Assembly: GCA_963682025.1 (NCBI GenBank)
Contig: OY821521.1
Span: 118,769,520-118,833,519 of the forward strand
Length of the DNA stretch: 64,000 nt
Source: Cordilura impudica
Lineage: Eukaryota > Arthropoda > Insecta > Diptera > Scathophagidae
Reading direction: 5' to 3'
In this document: positions 10,955 through 20,491 of the stretch, piece by piece
Layout of the letters: every line of letters starts with the position of its first letter
How positions within the stretch are numbered: the stretch's first letter is position 1
Notes under the pieces: model-generated
Databases searched by the model: none
What the model saw: the letters and a program-made list of their open reading frames with translations, nothing else
Told to the model about the DNA's origin: nothing
Made by a program: the position numbers and the translations under genes

Positions 10955-11170
10955 TTTTAGGATGACTGGTGTGACGATTAGATAGCTGCTGTCTTATGTT
11001 TGTGGAGAATGTTTATTCTGATGAGGTCTGCTAGTGCCAATTTTGCGACAAGTTGCAGAATCTTAGGACAGCAATGTTAGTGTAGTGCCTGATGAATAGA
11101 CTGCGTGTGCAACGGTGATTTAGAGTATTAAGAGTTCCTTACCACTGGTGGGGGGAAACTCAAAACGTCG
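10955..11170 (-). other. BEL-A untranslated leader
   Basis: This is the stretch between the primer-binding site and the Gag ATG. No coding sequence is seen. By position it should contain the packaging and dimerisation signals of the element. Confidence 0.6.
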
Positions 11171-11188
11171 ATCACGTCGGGGTCACCA
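11171..11188 (-). promoter_or_regulatory. Primer-binding site, tRNA-Trp
   Basis: On the + strand this reads ATCACGTCGGGGTCACCA, which equals the conserved 3' end of eukaryotic tRNA-Trp including CCA. On the minus strand it is the 18-nt primer site TGGTGACCCCGACGTGAT, placed four bases inside the 5' LTR. The match to tRNA-Trp is from general knowledge of that tRNA's acceptor and T-arm sequence. Confidence 0.85.
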
Positions 11189-11192
11189 AAAA

Positions 11193-11758
11193 TGTTAATG
11201 ACAGGCTGTTTTGCCTGATTAACTTGTTTTTTTTTGTTATTGTTTATTATCCAGGTAATATACCAGGATAATGTAAAATAGTTTATTTGTTAATAACAGG
11301 CTGGTTTGCCTGATTAACTTGTTATTTGATTATTATCAAGGTGATGCACCAAGATAATGTAAAATTTAACGCAAGCACTTGAAACTTGGTTAACCGGTGA
11401 AAAGAAGAAATTAACACGACAATGGTTATGATAATTCTTATTTTATTATTGATTTAGTTGATGCTTAAATACTAAATTATTGCTGATTTACATTATTTGT
11501 TTATTTTTAACAATTGGTTCTTAACTACTAAATTGTTGCTGATTTATATTATTTGTTTAGTTTTAACAATGGGCAATGACTTAACTAATAACGTAAACAA
11601 ATTATTTTTATTATTTGTTTATTTTTAACAATGACTTAAACAATGACGTATATGCTTGTACATAGAATTTAAATGCAGCAATTAAATGCTGTCGTTTTGT
11701 ATTTTATGTATGAATGTGTACATGTATATCCAAAAGAAATAATTTGTGAGTTTGAACA
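11193..11758 (-). mobile_element. BEL-A 5' LTR
   Basis: This is the partner of the LTR at 3875-4441, with TG...CA ends and about 99% identity. On the minus strand it precedes the primer site, so it is the 5' LTR and holds the promoter. The small divergence implies a recent insertion. Confidence 0.92.
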
Positions 11759-11763
11759 ATATT
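11759..11763. repeat. Target site duplication ATATT, right side of BEL-A
   Basis: Identical to 3870-3874 and directly abuts the right LTR. Confidence 0.9.
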
Positions 11764-11928
11764 AAATAAAGAAAATGCATTCTTTTCTTCATAAAATAAA
11801 TCTATAATTGTAAATAAAATAAAATAAATTTATTGTAAAATGTCAAACTTGCACTTGACACAAAAAAAAACAACAGTAAAATTAATAAATGAATGTCCAT
11901 AGAACAAAATTGTTATATGAACGACTTT
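11764..11928 (+). other. 3' untranslated end of gypsy G1
   Basis: AT-rich sequence continuing the G1 element after the BEL-A insertion and ending at its 3' LTR. No clear polypurine tract or ORF is visible. Confidence 0.5.
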
Positions 11929-12261
11929 TGTAGTGTGCTGTATAATACCCACACAGTACACAGTACAATATTTGCAAATGCGGAAATAACAAATATCAAT
12001 ACTGTTGGCCACTGCATTTACGAAACATTGCATGAATGTGTATGTTGTTGTTGTTGTATGTTGTTGTTACGCTGGCACACTTATGTTTATGCTGACCCAA
12101 GTCCAGGTATCACATTGTTGTTAATATAGGTTGGATTATATATATAAAGAAGAACATTTTATGAAAAGCAATCATTATAACTTTAGCAATAAAAAGACTC
12201 AGCTCCTAGATTGAGCTGAAGAACAATTAATAAAAATATTAAATAAACCATTAATACTACA
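11929..12261 (+). mobile_element. G1 (412/mdg1-like) 3' LTR
   Basis: The segment starts TGTAGTGTGCTG and ends TAATACTACA, giving the inverted ends TGTAGT...ACTACA that are familiar for 412/mdg1-type LTRs. It contains a TATA-like run (TATATATATAAAG, about 12138) and AATAAA near the end. The next readable sequence is R1 coding, so G1 inserted into R1-a. The matching 5' LTR lies outside the window, so the right boundary is inferred from the terminal motif alone. Confidence 0.65.
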
Positions 12262-12284
12262 AAAATTAATTATCGTGTTTTGCT

Positions 12285-13229
12285 ATATTACTAAGAAGGG
12301 CTATCAAACATAGCAAACGCAAGAAGTGGATCGAATTTTGTGATGAGATTGACTCAGATCCATGGAGAAATCCCTATAAAATAGTTATGAAGAAAACCGG
12401 TGCAAGAAAACCCATACCGGGGATCAGAGAACCACCTTGGGCAGCCGAAATTGTAGAAACGCTTTTCCCATTAGATGAACAAGGACTAAATCATGGAGAT
12501 AAACTCCCAAATGATGATAGTTTTTTACCATTTAACGCTCATGAAAAAAGGGATAAATGCTTCCCTCTACAACATAATGGTGGATTACTTATCTAGACTA
12601 ATCCTCACGTATCAAACGGATATCGGAATGAAGGAATATATTGTCTCAGCAGGTGTGCTACAGGGATCAGTTCTTGGACCCCTTTTTGTGGAACGTTATG
12701 TACGACGGCCTACTGAACATGAGCTTACAAAACGGAGCGAAGATAGTCGGTTATGCTGATGATATTGCTTTGGTCGTGTCAAATACTATGCCGAAGATGA
12801 TAGAAATCTTGACGAACGATAGCCTCAGCCGGTGCGATAGACAGCTGGGTGAACATGGTCTGAAGCTAGCCACTGCTAAAACAGAAGCAATATTGGTCAC
12901 AAACCGCCGAGTGTTTGATATACCAAAACTCGAAATAAGGAATAACATCGTAAACTTCAGTCGCAGTTTACGATACTTGGGTATACAATTGGATGACAAA
13001 CTGAAATTGAAAGAGCACGTGAATATAGTACGTGATAGGGCGCTGAAAACTGCATCTACATTGGCTAGGATAATGCCCAACATAAGAGGACCCAAGGATT
13101 CCACTAGAGGACTTACAAATAGTATTATACATTAGCAAATACTGTACACTGCTCCAACACTAGTAACAGCAACAAATCGAAAATATACAACTGAGCAACT
13201 ATTAAAACAACAACGAATAAGTGCTTTAA
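12285..13229 (+). pseudogene. R1-clade LINE ORF2 relic (R1-a), part 1: linker and RT
   Basis: Decayed reverse transcriptase of an R1-type non-LTR retrotransposon. The post-endonuclease linker is readable from 12300 (KRKKWIEFCDEIDSDPWRNPYKIVMKK). A deletion then removes the RT fingers. RT resumes near 12555 with GVLQGSVLGPLF and IVGYADDIALVV, keeping the catalytic YADD. The thumb region follows: LRYLGIQLDDKLKLKEH. Frameshifts lie near 12600 and 13130. The frame runs straight through the TTAA insertion at 13226: reading ISALR from this side continues as IISTYRTVSTGAALLLAGVP on the other. Confidence 0.85.
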
Positions 13230-14267
13230 GGGGGGACATTACAATCGCGGCAGAGAAAACAGACCTTTTTTCAAAAATTCATAACTCAGTTTAAAACAAA
13301 CATTTTCCCAAAATTTTTTTATTATTGTAGAATTGAACAAATTACAAGAAAAAAAAAATCAAAATAATATATTTTTCACTCCAACATGGTTTTATAGAGC
13401 TCCAAACTGGCGGCAGAGAAAAAACGGGGCCTCGTAGTTGCAGCGCTGGGAGTCGCAAAAATTTTCCGATCTGGAAAAAAATGATTTTTTTAAATCTTAA
13501 CAGAATTGATTATCGTATGACACGAGCTTTTTTTAATTTTTTTTAATTTTTGGTGATGTTCCAAATTTAAAAGTGTTTTTTCGAAAAAAAATATTGACTT
13601 TAAAAATTCATAAAAACTCGAGAAAAAAAATTAAAAAAAGCTCATGTCATACGATAGCGAATCAAGTTTAAAAAAATACAAAAAAAAAAAATTTCGGTAA
13701 TACCAAGTAGTTGAAACATTTGCAAATAACTATAAGCGCCGACATTGTAAGTAGACACTGCCATGCAGCTTGCAATATTAACAATTCTGTTGCTGCCTGG
13801 CATACACTTAGGTGCAATGATTTGGTGTAATGATTTTGTGTAAAAACCTCTTTTGCCTTTTCGATCTAAAAAACGAAGCTTCATTTTTCAATATTTTTCA
13901 CGAAAAAACCACGACTTCACACTGCAAAAGAGGGCAAATAACTGAGCATATAAAATAAAAATTCCCCTATATGAGGTATAAAGATGCCTTTTTTTCAAGA
14001 AATTCAAAAACACAAAAAAACCCACCCTTCAAATAGGTACGAAATAACAACCACCAGAAGTAAGGTAGCAAGTAAAACAAGTACATACCAGCTGCCGTAC
14101 GTAGGTAGCGCGAAAATTAAAAATGCGCTCTCACTAATCCGGCTGTAACTTTCGAACCCGTAGGAATTTTCCATGAAATTTTTTTTCTTAGAATCTTAAG
14201 AATATTTACTAAAATACAAAATTATAAAAAAAGTCGATTACAAAAAACGGACAATGTAGTGTTCCCC
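13230..14267. mobile_element. TTAA-flanked non-autonomous DNA transposon (piggyBac- or Kolobok-type)
   Basis: A 1038-bp insertion bounded by TTAA on both sides (13226-13229 and 14268-14271). The ends begin GGGG and carry an imperfect inverted repeat of about 15 bases (GGGGGGACATTACA against GGGGAACACTACAT). Removing the insert and one TTAA restores an open R1 RT frame. It has no transposase ORF. A large internal palindrome lies at 13484-13545 / 13623-13677. TTAA duplications are used by piggyBac and Kolobok; the superfamily is left open. Confidence 0.8.
13484..13677. repeat. Internal palindrome of the TTAA element
   Basis: The left arm 13484-13545 and right arm 13623-13677 are reverse complements with a few mismatches. 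The shared core is ATCGTATGACAYGAGC followed by a T/A-rich run. The arms enclose about 77 bases, so single-stranded DNA or RNA could form a long hairpin. Confidence 0.75.
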
Positions 14268-14271
14268 TTAA

Positions 14272-14645
14272 GGATTATATCAACATATCGCACTGTTTCT
14301 ACAGGTGCTGCCCTTTTGCTGGCTGGTGTTCCTCTGGTAGATCTACAACTTAAGGATAGAGCTGAAATCTGGCACAAATCGTATATACTTCCAGGAGATA
14401 CTAGTGTGCGTAAGAATGTTAAAAGAAAAGCATGACAAACGTTATTGAAACAATGGCAAGAACGCTGGGAAAGTGACGATAAAGGTAGATGGACCTATCT
14501 ACTACTATCTTACACAGCTTATGACAGGGCATGGTTGCCTTAATAGTTACCTAAAACGCTTTAGGATTTAGGAAGTAGGCAACTGCGATGCGTGCGGAGC
14601 AGAAGATGATGCAGAACATATTCTTTTTAAAGTACATATACACAC
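14272..14645 (+). pseudogene. R1-clade LINE ORF2 relic (R1-a), part 2: C-terminal region
   Basis: Continuation of R1-a after the TTAA element. It includes VSTGAALLLAGVPLVDLQL, then RAEIWHKSYI, then WQERWESDDKGRWTY, and the Cys/His motif CDACGAEDDAEHILF that ends R1-type Pol proteins (C-x2-C with a following H). The protein breaks off at this motif, before the normal end, next to the short AC/AT-rich string TACATATACACACAG. Confidence 0.82.
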
Positions 14646-14659
14646 AGGGCCAGGCTCAG

Positions 14660-16083
14660 GCTACTGTGGGGGTCAGCAGGTGGCACATACCTGAACGGCC
14701 TACAGATATATAGGCTAGCTGCGATTGATAAGCAGTCCCCGACCAAGAGCGGCAGGGTCTCATGGCGGACCATAAAAAGGTACAAGTAACCAGAAGGGAC
14801 ACTGTGACATGGCGAAGGATGCTGGCATCAACTATGTATGTATCCCACACAGGAGGTGCCCTCAAGAGAGGCATTGAGAATAGTGCCGCCTTCGTGGATC
14901 CTCCAGCCGACTTAAACCCAGAAGCGACTGACCCAGATTGGGCTGTCTGGTCGGCGTCTGTTTGCCAGGTTAGGGATGGCCGGGACACACAAAGGCTGGC
15001 GGATAGGTTAAAAACGCTACGGGTAGGATCCCGGAAAATAAAACAACTATGGAAAAGTCCTCACAAGAAAATAATGTTAAGGTGCAGGGAGTACTGACCC
15101 CAGTGCCGGCGGCTTTAGCTAGTGCGCGAGCAGGGTACCAGTCGTCGAGAGCCAGCGACTGCAAAATGCTACAAGCCACCAACAACACCAGCAGAGTAGG
15201 CAGGTAGTGCGCGAGCAGGGTACCAGTCGTCGAGAGCCAGCGATTGCAAAATGCTACAAGCCACCAACAGCACCAGCAGAGTAGGCAGATGGAGAAAGGT
15301 TCATTTATCAGGAGCTCAGTGCTGAGGAGGACACCCGCATCGGTGCAAAACATTTCCGGCTGTTAGTGGAACACTAACACAAGGAGCGGAGAGGACCCGT
15401 GACCCGGAGACCCGGGAAGAAAAAAGGAGAAAAAAGGAGGAGAATATAGCCTGGGATACAAAGAAGACTGATGACCGGTAGCAACCTAATGAGTCGGAAG
15501 CATCACCGCAGGGGTGGAAAACGGTGAACAAAAAGGGGAAAAACAGTTTGCGGCGAACAGACTGAATGCAAGGATTATATCGGCTAACGGGGAAATGTCG
15601 TATGCAGACATACTACTAATAATCAAAGCCGATCCCGGCCTACAGGAACTAGGCGACGGGCTAAAGAGAACCATCAGAAGGACCATGAAAGGAGACCTCG
15701 TGCTCGAAATAAATGGGGGCGAACGGAAATTATGCGGAACTTACGGGGAAAGCCTTCGAAGGTCCAGCGGAGATTAGGATCAAGACGAGCGAGACCGAGA
15801 TCGAGCTCTAAGACTTGGACGTGGTGACAACTAAGGACATATGCAAAGCACTTGAAGGGCAATTAGGTATACATGTGGCCTCGACGAGAAAGTGGTCAAG
15901 AGTCTCAGGAAGGCATACGGTGGGACCCAGATTGCTAGACTTAGTCTACCAGATGAGTTAGCCACAAGGCACTACAAACGGAGAAAATTAATATCGGTTG
16001 GTCTGTGTGCAGAGCAACCAACAGACACTGAAACGGTGCTTTAAATGCATGGAATGCGGACTCATTGCCAAGGTGTGTAAGAG
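14660..16083 (+). pseudogene. R1-clade LINE 5' region and ORF1 (gag) relic (R1-b)
   Basis: This decayed stretch carries the nucleic-acid-binding ORF1 protein of an R1-type LINE. From about 15560 it reads NGEMSYADILLIIKADPGLQELG, later DLDVVTTKDICKALEGQLG, and finally the zinc knuckle CFKCMECGLIAKVCK (16036-16083), the usual order for R1/TRAS ORF1p. The frame is broken several times. The part before 15500 is GC-richer than its surroundings and probably 5' UTR or N-terminal gag; an 85-bp tandem duplication lies in it. The element is cut off after the first knuckle. It sits head-to-tail behind R1-a. Confidence 0.7.
15121..15290 (+). repeat. 85-bp tandem duplication in R1-b gag
   Basis: Two nearly identical 85-bp copies start at 15121 and 15206, each beginning AGTGCGCGAGCAGGGTACCA. 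Eighty-five is not a multiple of three, so the duplication shifts the reading frame. Confidence 0.9.
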
Positions 16084-16084
16084 A

Positions 16085-16230
16085 GAACCAAATCATATTA
16101 TATGTATGACAATTTGCTTACATTGCAAATTATCCTCTGTAGTGCGGTTCACTATGGAATCCAAGGTGTTCTATTGCATGTCTGGGGCATGGCAATAGAC
16201 ACTGTTTAAACACACTACACCTTCCCTTTT
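16085..16230 (-). repeat. 3' UTR fragment of LINE L-Y (short copy)
   Basis: Two blocks match the L-Y 3' UTR at 23807-23900: ACCAAATCATATTATATGTA and its continuation, and CTGGGGCATGGCAATAGACA up to CACACTACA. About 60 bases present here are missing in the other copy. The match ends at the L-Y stop codon, as expected for a strongly 5'-truncated LINE insertion in minus orientation. It replaces the rest of the R1-b zinc knuckles. Confidence 0.75.
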
Positions 16231-17518
16231 TACAAAAAGAATAATCAATACTTAATTAATTTTTTTTATTTTACGTTCTTTAAAATTTTTAAAATTTTTA
16301 TGAATTTGTTCTCACATTTCATTATCTTTATTCCCTTACGATATTTGATGCGGTTGAAATTTATAGAAAAATAGAATTAAAAAATTAAAATTAAAATGTG
16401 TCCGCTTAAAAAATCAGAGATACAAATTTTATTGTCTAATTTTAAAATTAATTAATTTTTTTTTTCTTTTAAGCTTAAACTAATTATGTCTTTTAGTTTA
16501 AATTATAAATAAAGAACAGTCATAAATAATTTATGTATTATTATAATTAAAATTAGCATTTTATGCCAATTTATTATTTATATAAGTTAACACATTATTT
16601 ATTTTGCAATACTAAATTGCAAGTTAACATTTTATTATTTGTTTCGCAATATTAAATTGCACTAATTATTCCCACAGCGTCTGCACTTTTGCTTAAAAAC
16701 AAAAGTGTCTTGTTGCAAGTCAACAACAGACAAAAAAAATAAAGTATCAGGTTTGCGCTACACGCGCAAACCATCTTTTTGCTATTCTAGCATTTTTGGT
16801 AGCTCGCGTGTGTGTCGGTAGGGTTAAATATTAAGAATAAAAATATTTGTAAGTCAGTAAAAAAACTCAACTGGAAGCACATAGTGCTGTAGAAAATAAA
16901 ACAAAGAAATAAATAATAAAGAAAAAGCACATAGTGCTGTTATAATAAAAAATAAGTGTTAATTTATTTCTAATTTATATTATAAAGAATTAATATTAAA
17001 ATTTATTTAAAAAAATTAAATTAAAAAATTAAAATTTCCTTTCCAATTGCAGCTTAGACATTATTATTTAAAATTAGTTATGAAAAGAAGTGAAAAATCA
17101 ATACTTAAATTTATATAAAAATATTATATATGTTTTCGTTTCCTCTTTCTTTTTCTTAATAATCAAAATATATATTTTTTCTTTAACGCAATTATAAAAT
17201 TATTAAAAAAAATAAAAACATTTAAATATTGTAAAATAAATTCTCATTCAAAATTTTCTTGTCTTTCTTACTTATCCTTTTTCTTCACCATTATCATTAA
17301 ATGTAAATACTCAAACACATTCTTATTAACCATTACTGTACTACGATTCCATTTCTCCCGTTACTTGTAGTCATTTCTGCCTTTTTGTTTTTCTTCATTG
17401 TTCTAAGTCATTCACCATTAAGGTGCGTACACTTATTAAATTTTCTATATATGAAATTTATATTTTAATTTAAAATTTTATTTTCTCTTTATTTTTAGTA
17501 CCCTAGGGCTTTCAAGCA
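16231..17518. other. AT-rich non-coding region with hairpin and short repeats
   Basis: No coding sequence is supported. A perfect 9-bp hairpin GGTTTGCGC-TACAC-GCGCAAACC lies at 16750-16772, followed by CTAG at 16789. The motif AGCACATAGTGCTGT occurs twice (about 16877 and 16926). Confidence 0.5.
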
Positions 17519-17611
17519 TTTATTATTTATTATTATTATTATTAATCTATGGAATTAATCCTTACAGACTATTTAAAAAAACATTTAACAATGAATGAAA
17601 AATTAAAAAAT
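17519..17611 (-). other. LINE L-X 3' UTR and TAA-repeat tail
   Basis: Downstream of the ORF2 stop on the minus strand the sequence quickly reaches TAATAATAATAATAATAA (17519-17545). Several I-, CR1- and related-clade LINEs end in such short repeats rather than poly(A), so this is the likely 3' end of L-X. Confidence 0.55.
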
Positions 17612-20491
17612 TTAATTTAATGTGTTCAAATAAATTATTATATTACTTTTTATGACATTTGTATTTGAAAAAAAATCTATAAATCTATAAAGCTTATTAA
17701 ATTCAGAACACATTCGTCTAAGCGGATCACCGTTTGCATAATTTGATCTATAAAACTGGACAGTTAAAGGTGAGAAGAAACGTGTTGGCCGTTGGGGGAT
17801 GTTAAATGAAATATTGTTGATCAGAAAACCAGAACTAACATCGCCATTAATTATGTTCAAAAGAAACGAAACGTTTAGCATAGATCTGCGGCTTTTTAAG
17901 GTTGGCAGCTTAACAAGGGCGAGTCTGCTGTTATATGACGGAAGATTTAATTGGTTAAAATTTAAGCTGCGAAGACAGAATAGTAGGAATTGTTTTTGCA
18001 CCGATTCAATGCTATCAATATGAGTTTGATAGATAGGGTCCCATATAATAGATGCATATTCCAAAATCGGTCTCACAAGTGACGTGTATAGTGTTTTTGT
18101 TACATACGGATCGTTGAACTCTTTAGACCAACGTTTTATAAAACCAAGAACTCCTCTGGCTTTGTTTACCGTAATTGTAATATGAAGAACGAAACTAAGT
18201 TTTGAATCTAATAAGACACCAAGATCTAAGAAGTTATCAACTTTTTCCAATTGAAAGCCTCCCAACACGTAATTTACAGATATTGGTCTTTTTCGAACAA
18301 AACGCATATATTTGCACTTTTTAAGATTGAGCTCCATTAAATTTAAAATACACCATGAGTGAAACGAATCCAAATCATTTTGAAGATAAGTGTGGTCGGA
18401 ATATTGGTTATAACTCATAAAGACTTTTACATCGTCAGCATACATCAGGATATTTGAAAACTGAATAACCTGTGGCAAATCATTTATAAATAAAGAAAAT
18501 AAAAGCGGTCCAAGATGGCTGCCTTGCGGTACTCCAGATAAAACATTAATATTTTTCGAAGATATGTTATTAAAAAGTACATTTTGCTTTCTGTTTGTCA
18601 AATATGAATATATCCACTTTGTACTAAGATCAGAAAATCCCATTAGATGTAATTTCTTTATAAGAAGTTTATGGTTGACTTTATCAAACGCCTTGCTGAA
18701 ATCAGTGTAAATTGCGTCAGTTTGCTTTCTTTGAAGAAAGCCACGATTGACTATTGTTGTAAGATGTAAAAGGTTCGTTGAGGTTGAGCACCGTTTTTGA
18801 AAGCCATGTTGGAATGGAGAAATTAATGTGTTGACTTGGTGACATAGTTGATCAGTTATAATTTTTTCAAAGAATTTAGGTATAGTACTTAATTTTGCAA
18901 TACCACGATAATTTGTAACATCCGACTTGTTTCCGGATTTAAATAGCGGAATAATGAAAGAGTCCTTCCATGTATTTGGAAAGTATCCGTATTTAATTGA
19001 TGAGTTAAACATTATTGTCAATGGAATAGCTAAAGCATCCGCACATTTGATTAAAATACTGCTAGGAATTTTATCAGGTCCACTATTATACGAAAATTTT
19101 AGTTTTTTCAACCCTTTAGAAACCATAGAGACATCAAGAAATGGAATACATATGGTTCTATTAGCAGTCAGTATATATGGATAAGTGGTAGAATCATCAA
19201 AAGTTGAATTGGAATAAGTTGTTGAAAAAAAATCAGCAAACAAATTACTTATAATAGTATTATCATAAGATTCAGTATGTTGAAATTTCATAATAGCAGG
19301 ATAACCAGTTGTTTTTCTCTTAGTGTTGACAAATTTATAAAAAGATTTTGGATTACTTTTGAAACTATTTTTCATTTTGATTAAGTAATTTGAGTAACAT
19401 GATTTATTCAGTGCAGTATATTCCGCTCGGCTGATGGAGTATTTCCCATAATCCACAAGAGAACCGGATAGCTTGTATTTCTTGTAATATTTATTTTTTT
19501 TATTTTTAAGTCTTATGAGTTGCTTGGTATTCCAAGGAGGACCAGAAAGTTTATTACGAATTTGTTTCGGAATACATAAATCCATTGCAGAGGAAATAGT
19601 ACTGTAAAATGTTTCAGTCATATGATCAATAGCAACTGTGGATCCAATAGAAAAAGATAATAGACTGTGCCAGTTCGTACTGTGTAGAAGTTCGTTCAAC
19701 AAACAGTAATTTGATTGTGCGAAACAAAAATCTTTAACATCATTTTTAGAAGGTGTTTTTAAAAGTCCAGAGGGAATATATAAATTTACTTCAATGGTAG
19801 GGTGATGTGTATCTTCAGGAGAAGAAATTGGGATTGAACGCTTGATGTAACATTCCGAAGTATCGTTGACAAATATTAAATCCAATAATTTATAAAGATT
19901 GTTGTATATACCATTTATTTGAAAGAGATTCAGATCAAATAAAATATTGAAAAGCTCTTCACACTTATTATTTGATTTGGATGGAACAAAATATTTTTCA
20001 TCAGGTAAGAACTTCCAGGATATTGAAGGCAAATTAAAATCACCAAGAATAATAACAAAGTCATCTTGATTAGCTGTACGAAGAATATATTTAATAGCTT
20101 CGCCATGTTTGTCATAAATAGACTGTGAGGACGATGGAGGAATATATGAGCAGGTAATAAATAATTGTTTTCCATTAAGTTTAATTAAAACTGCGATAAA
20201 TTCGATGTTGAATGAGGGGTCAATTAATAAAGCCTCTGAGAATAAAATACTGGAGACCGCAATAAGAACACCGCCACCATTTGTTGTGGACCCACGATCA
20301 CGTCTAAAAATATTGTATTTGTAAGAGAGTATTTCCGTATTCAAAAAAGTATCATTAAGCCAAGTTTCAGTAAGTACGATGATGTGATGTTGTAAGTTGA
20401 AACTTTCCATATATAAAGATGTGAGTTTAGTTCTTAAGCCGCGAACATTTTGATAAACTAATGAAATGTAATCAACAGTACAAGCTCCTAG
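17612..20491 (-). CDS. LINE L-X ORF2: endonuclease-reverse transcriptase, intact
   Basis: An uninterrupted frame encodes the enzyme that nicks target DNA and reverse-transcribes the element RNA. From the first codon after the frameshift (CTA, 20491) it has 27 codons before the first ATG (20410), and these hold the conserved endonuclease start YQNVRGLRTKL, so translation must begin upstream of that ATG. Endonuclease motifs are VLTETWLND, GGGVLIAVSS, ILGDFNLP and LDLIFVND. RT motifs are PDKIPSSILIK, IYTDFSKAFDKVNH, SGVPQGSHLGPLLFS and the catalytic MYADDVKVF. The C-terminal part follows (YASIIWDPIYQTHIDSIESV). ORF1 lies upstream and overlaps in the -1 relation. Jockey/CR1-group by overall look; the exact clade is uncertain. 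Confidence 0.92.
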   Translation of the reverse strand, partial: LGACTVDYISLVYQNVRGLRTKLTSLYMESFNLQHHIIVLTETWLNDTFLNTEILSYKYNIFRRDRGSTTNGGGVLIAVSSILFSEALLIDPSFNIEFIAVLIKLNGKQLFITCSYIPPSSSQSIYDKHGEAIKYILRTANQDDFVIILGDFNLPSISWKFLPDEKYFVPSKSNNKCEELFNILFDLNLFQINGIYNNLYKLLDLIFVNDTSECYIKRSIPISSPEDTHHPTIEVNLYIPSGLLKTPSKNDVKDFCFAQSNYCLLNELLHSTNWHSLLSFSIGSTVAIDHMTETFYSTISSAMDLCIPKQIRNKLSGPPWNTKQLIRLKNKKNKYYKKYKLSGSLVDYGKYSISRAEYTALNKSCYSNYLIKMKNSFKSNPKSFYKFVNTKRKTTGYPAIMKFQHTESYDNTIISNLFADFFSTTYSNSTFDDSTTYPYILTANRTICIPFLDVSMVSKGLKKLKFSYNSGPDKIPSSILIKCADALAIPLTIMFNSSIKYGYFPNTWKDSFIIPLFKSGNKSDVTNYRGIAKLSTIPKFFEKIITDQLCHQVNTLISPFQHGFQKRCSTSTNLLHLTTIVNRGFLQRKQTDAIYTDFSKAFDKVNHKLLIKKLHLMGFSDLSTKWIYSYLTNRKQNVLFNNISSKNINVLSGVPQGSHLGPLLFSLFINDLPQVIQFSNILMYADDVKVFMSYNQYSDHTYLQNDLDSFHSWCILNLMELNLKKCKYMRFVRKRPISVNYVLGGFQLEKVDNFLDLGVLLDSKLSFVLHITITVNKARGVLGFIKRWSKEFNDPYVTKTLYTSLVRPILEYASIIWDPIYQTHIDSIESVQKQFLLFCLRSLNFNQLNLPSYNSRLALVKLPTLKSRRSMLNVSFLLNIINGDVSSGFLINNISFNIPQRPTRFFSPLTVQFYRSNYANGDPLRRMCSEFNKLYRFIDFFSNTNVIKSNIIIYLNTLN

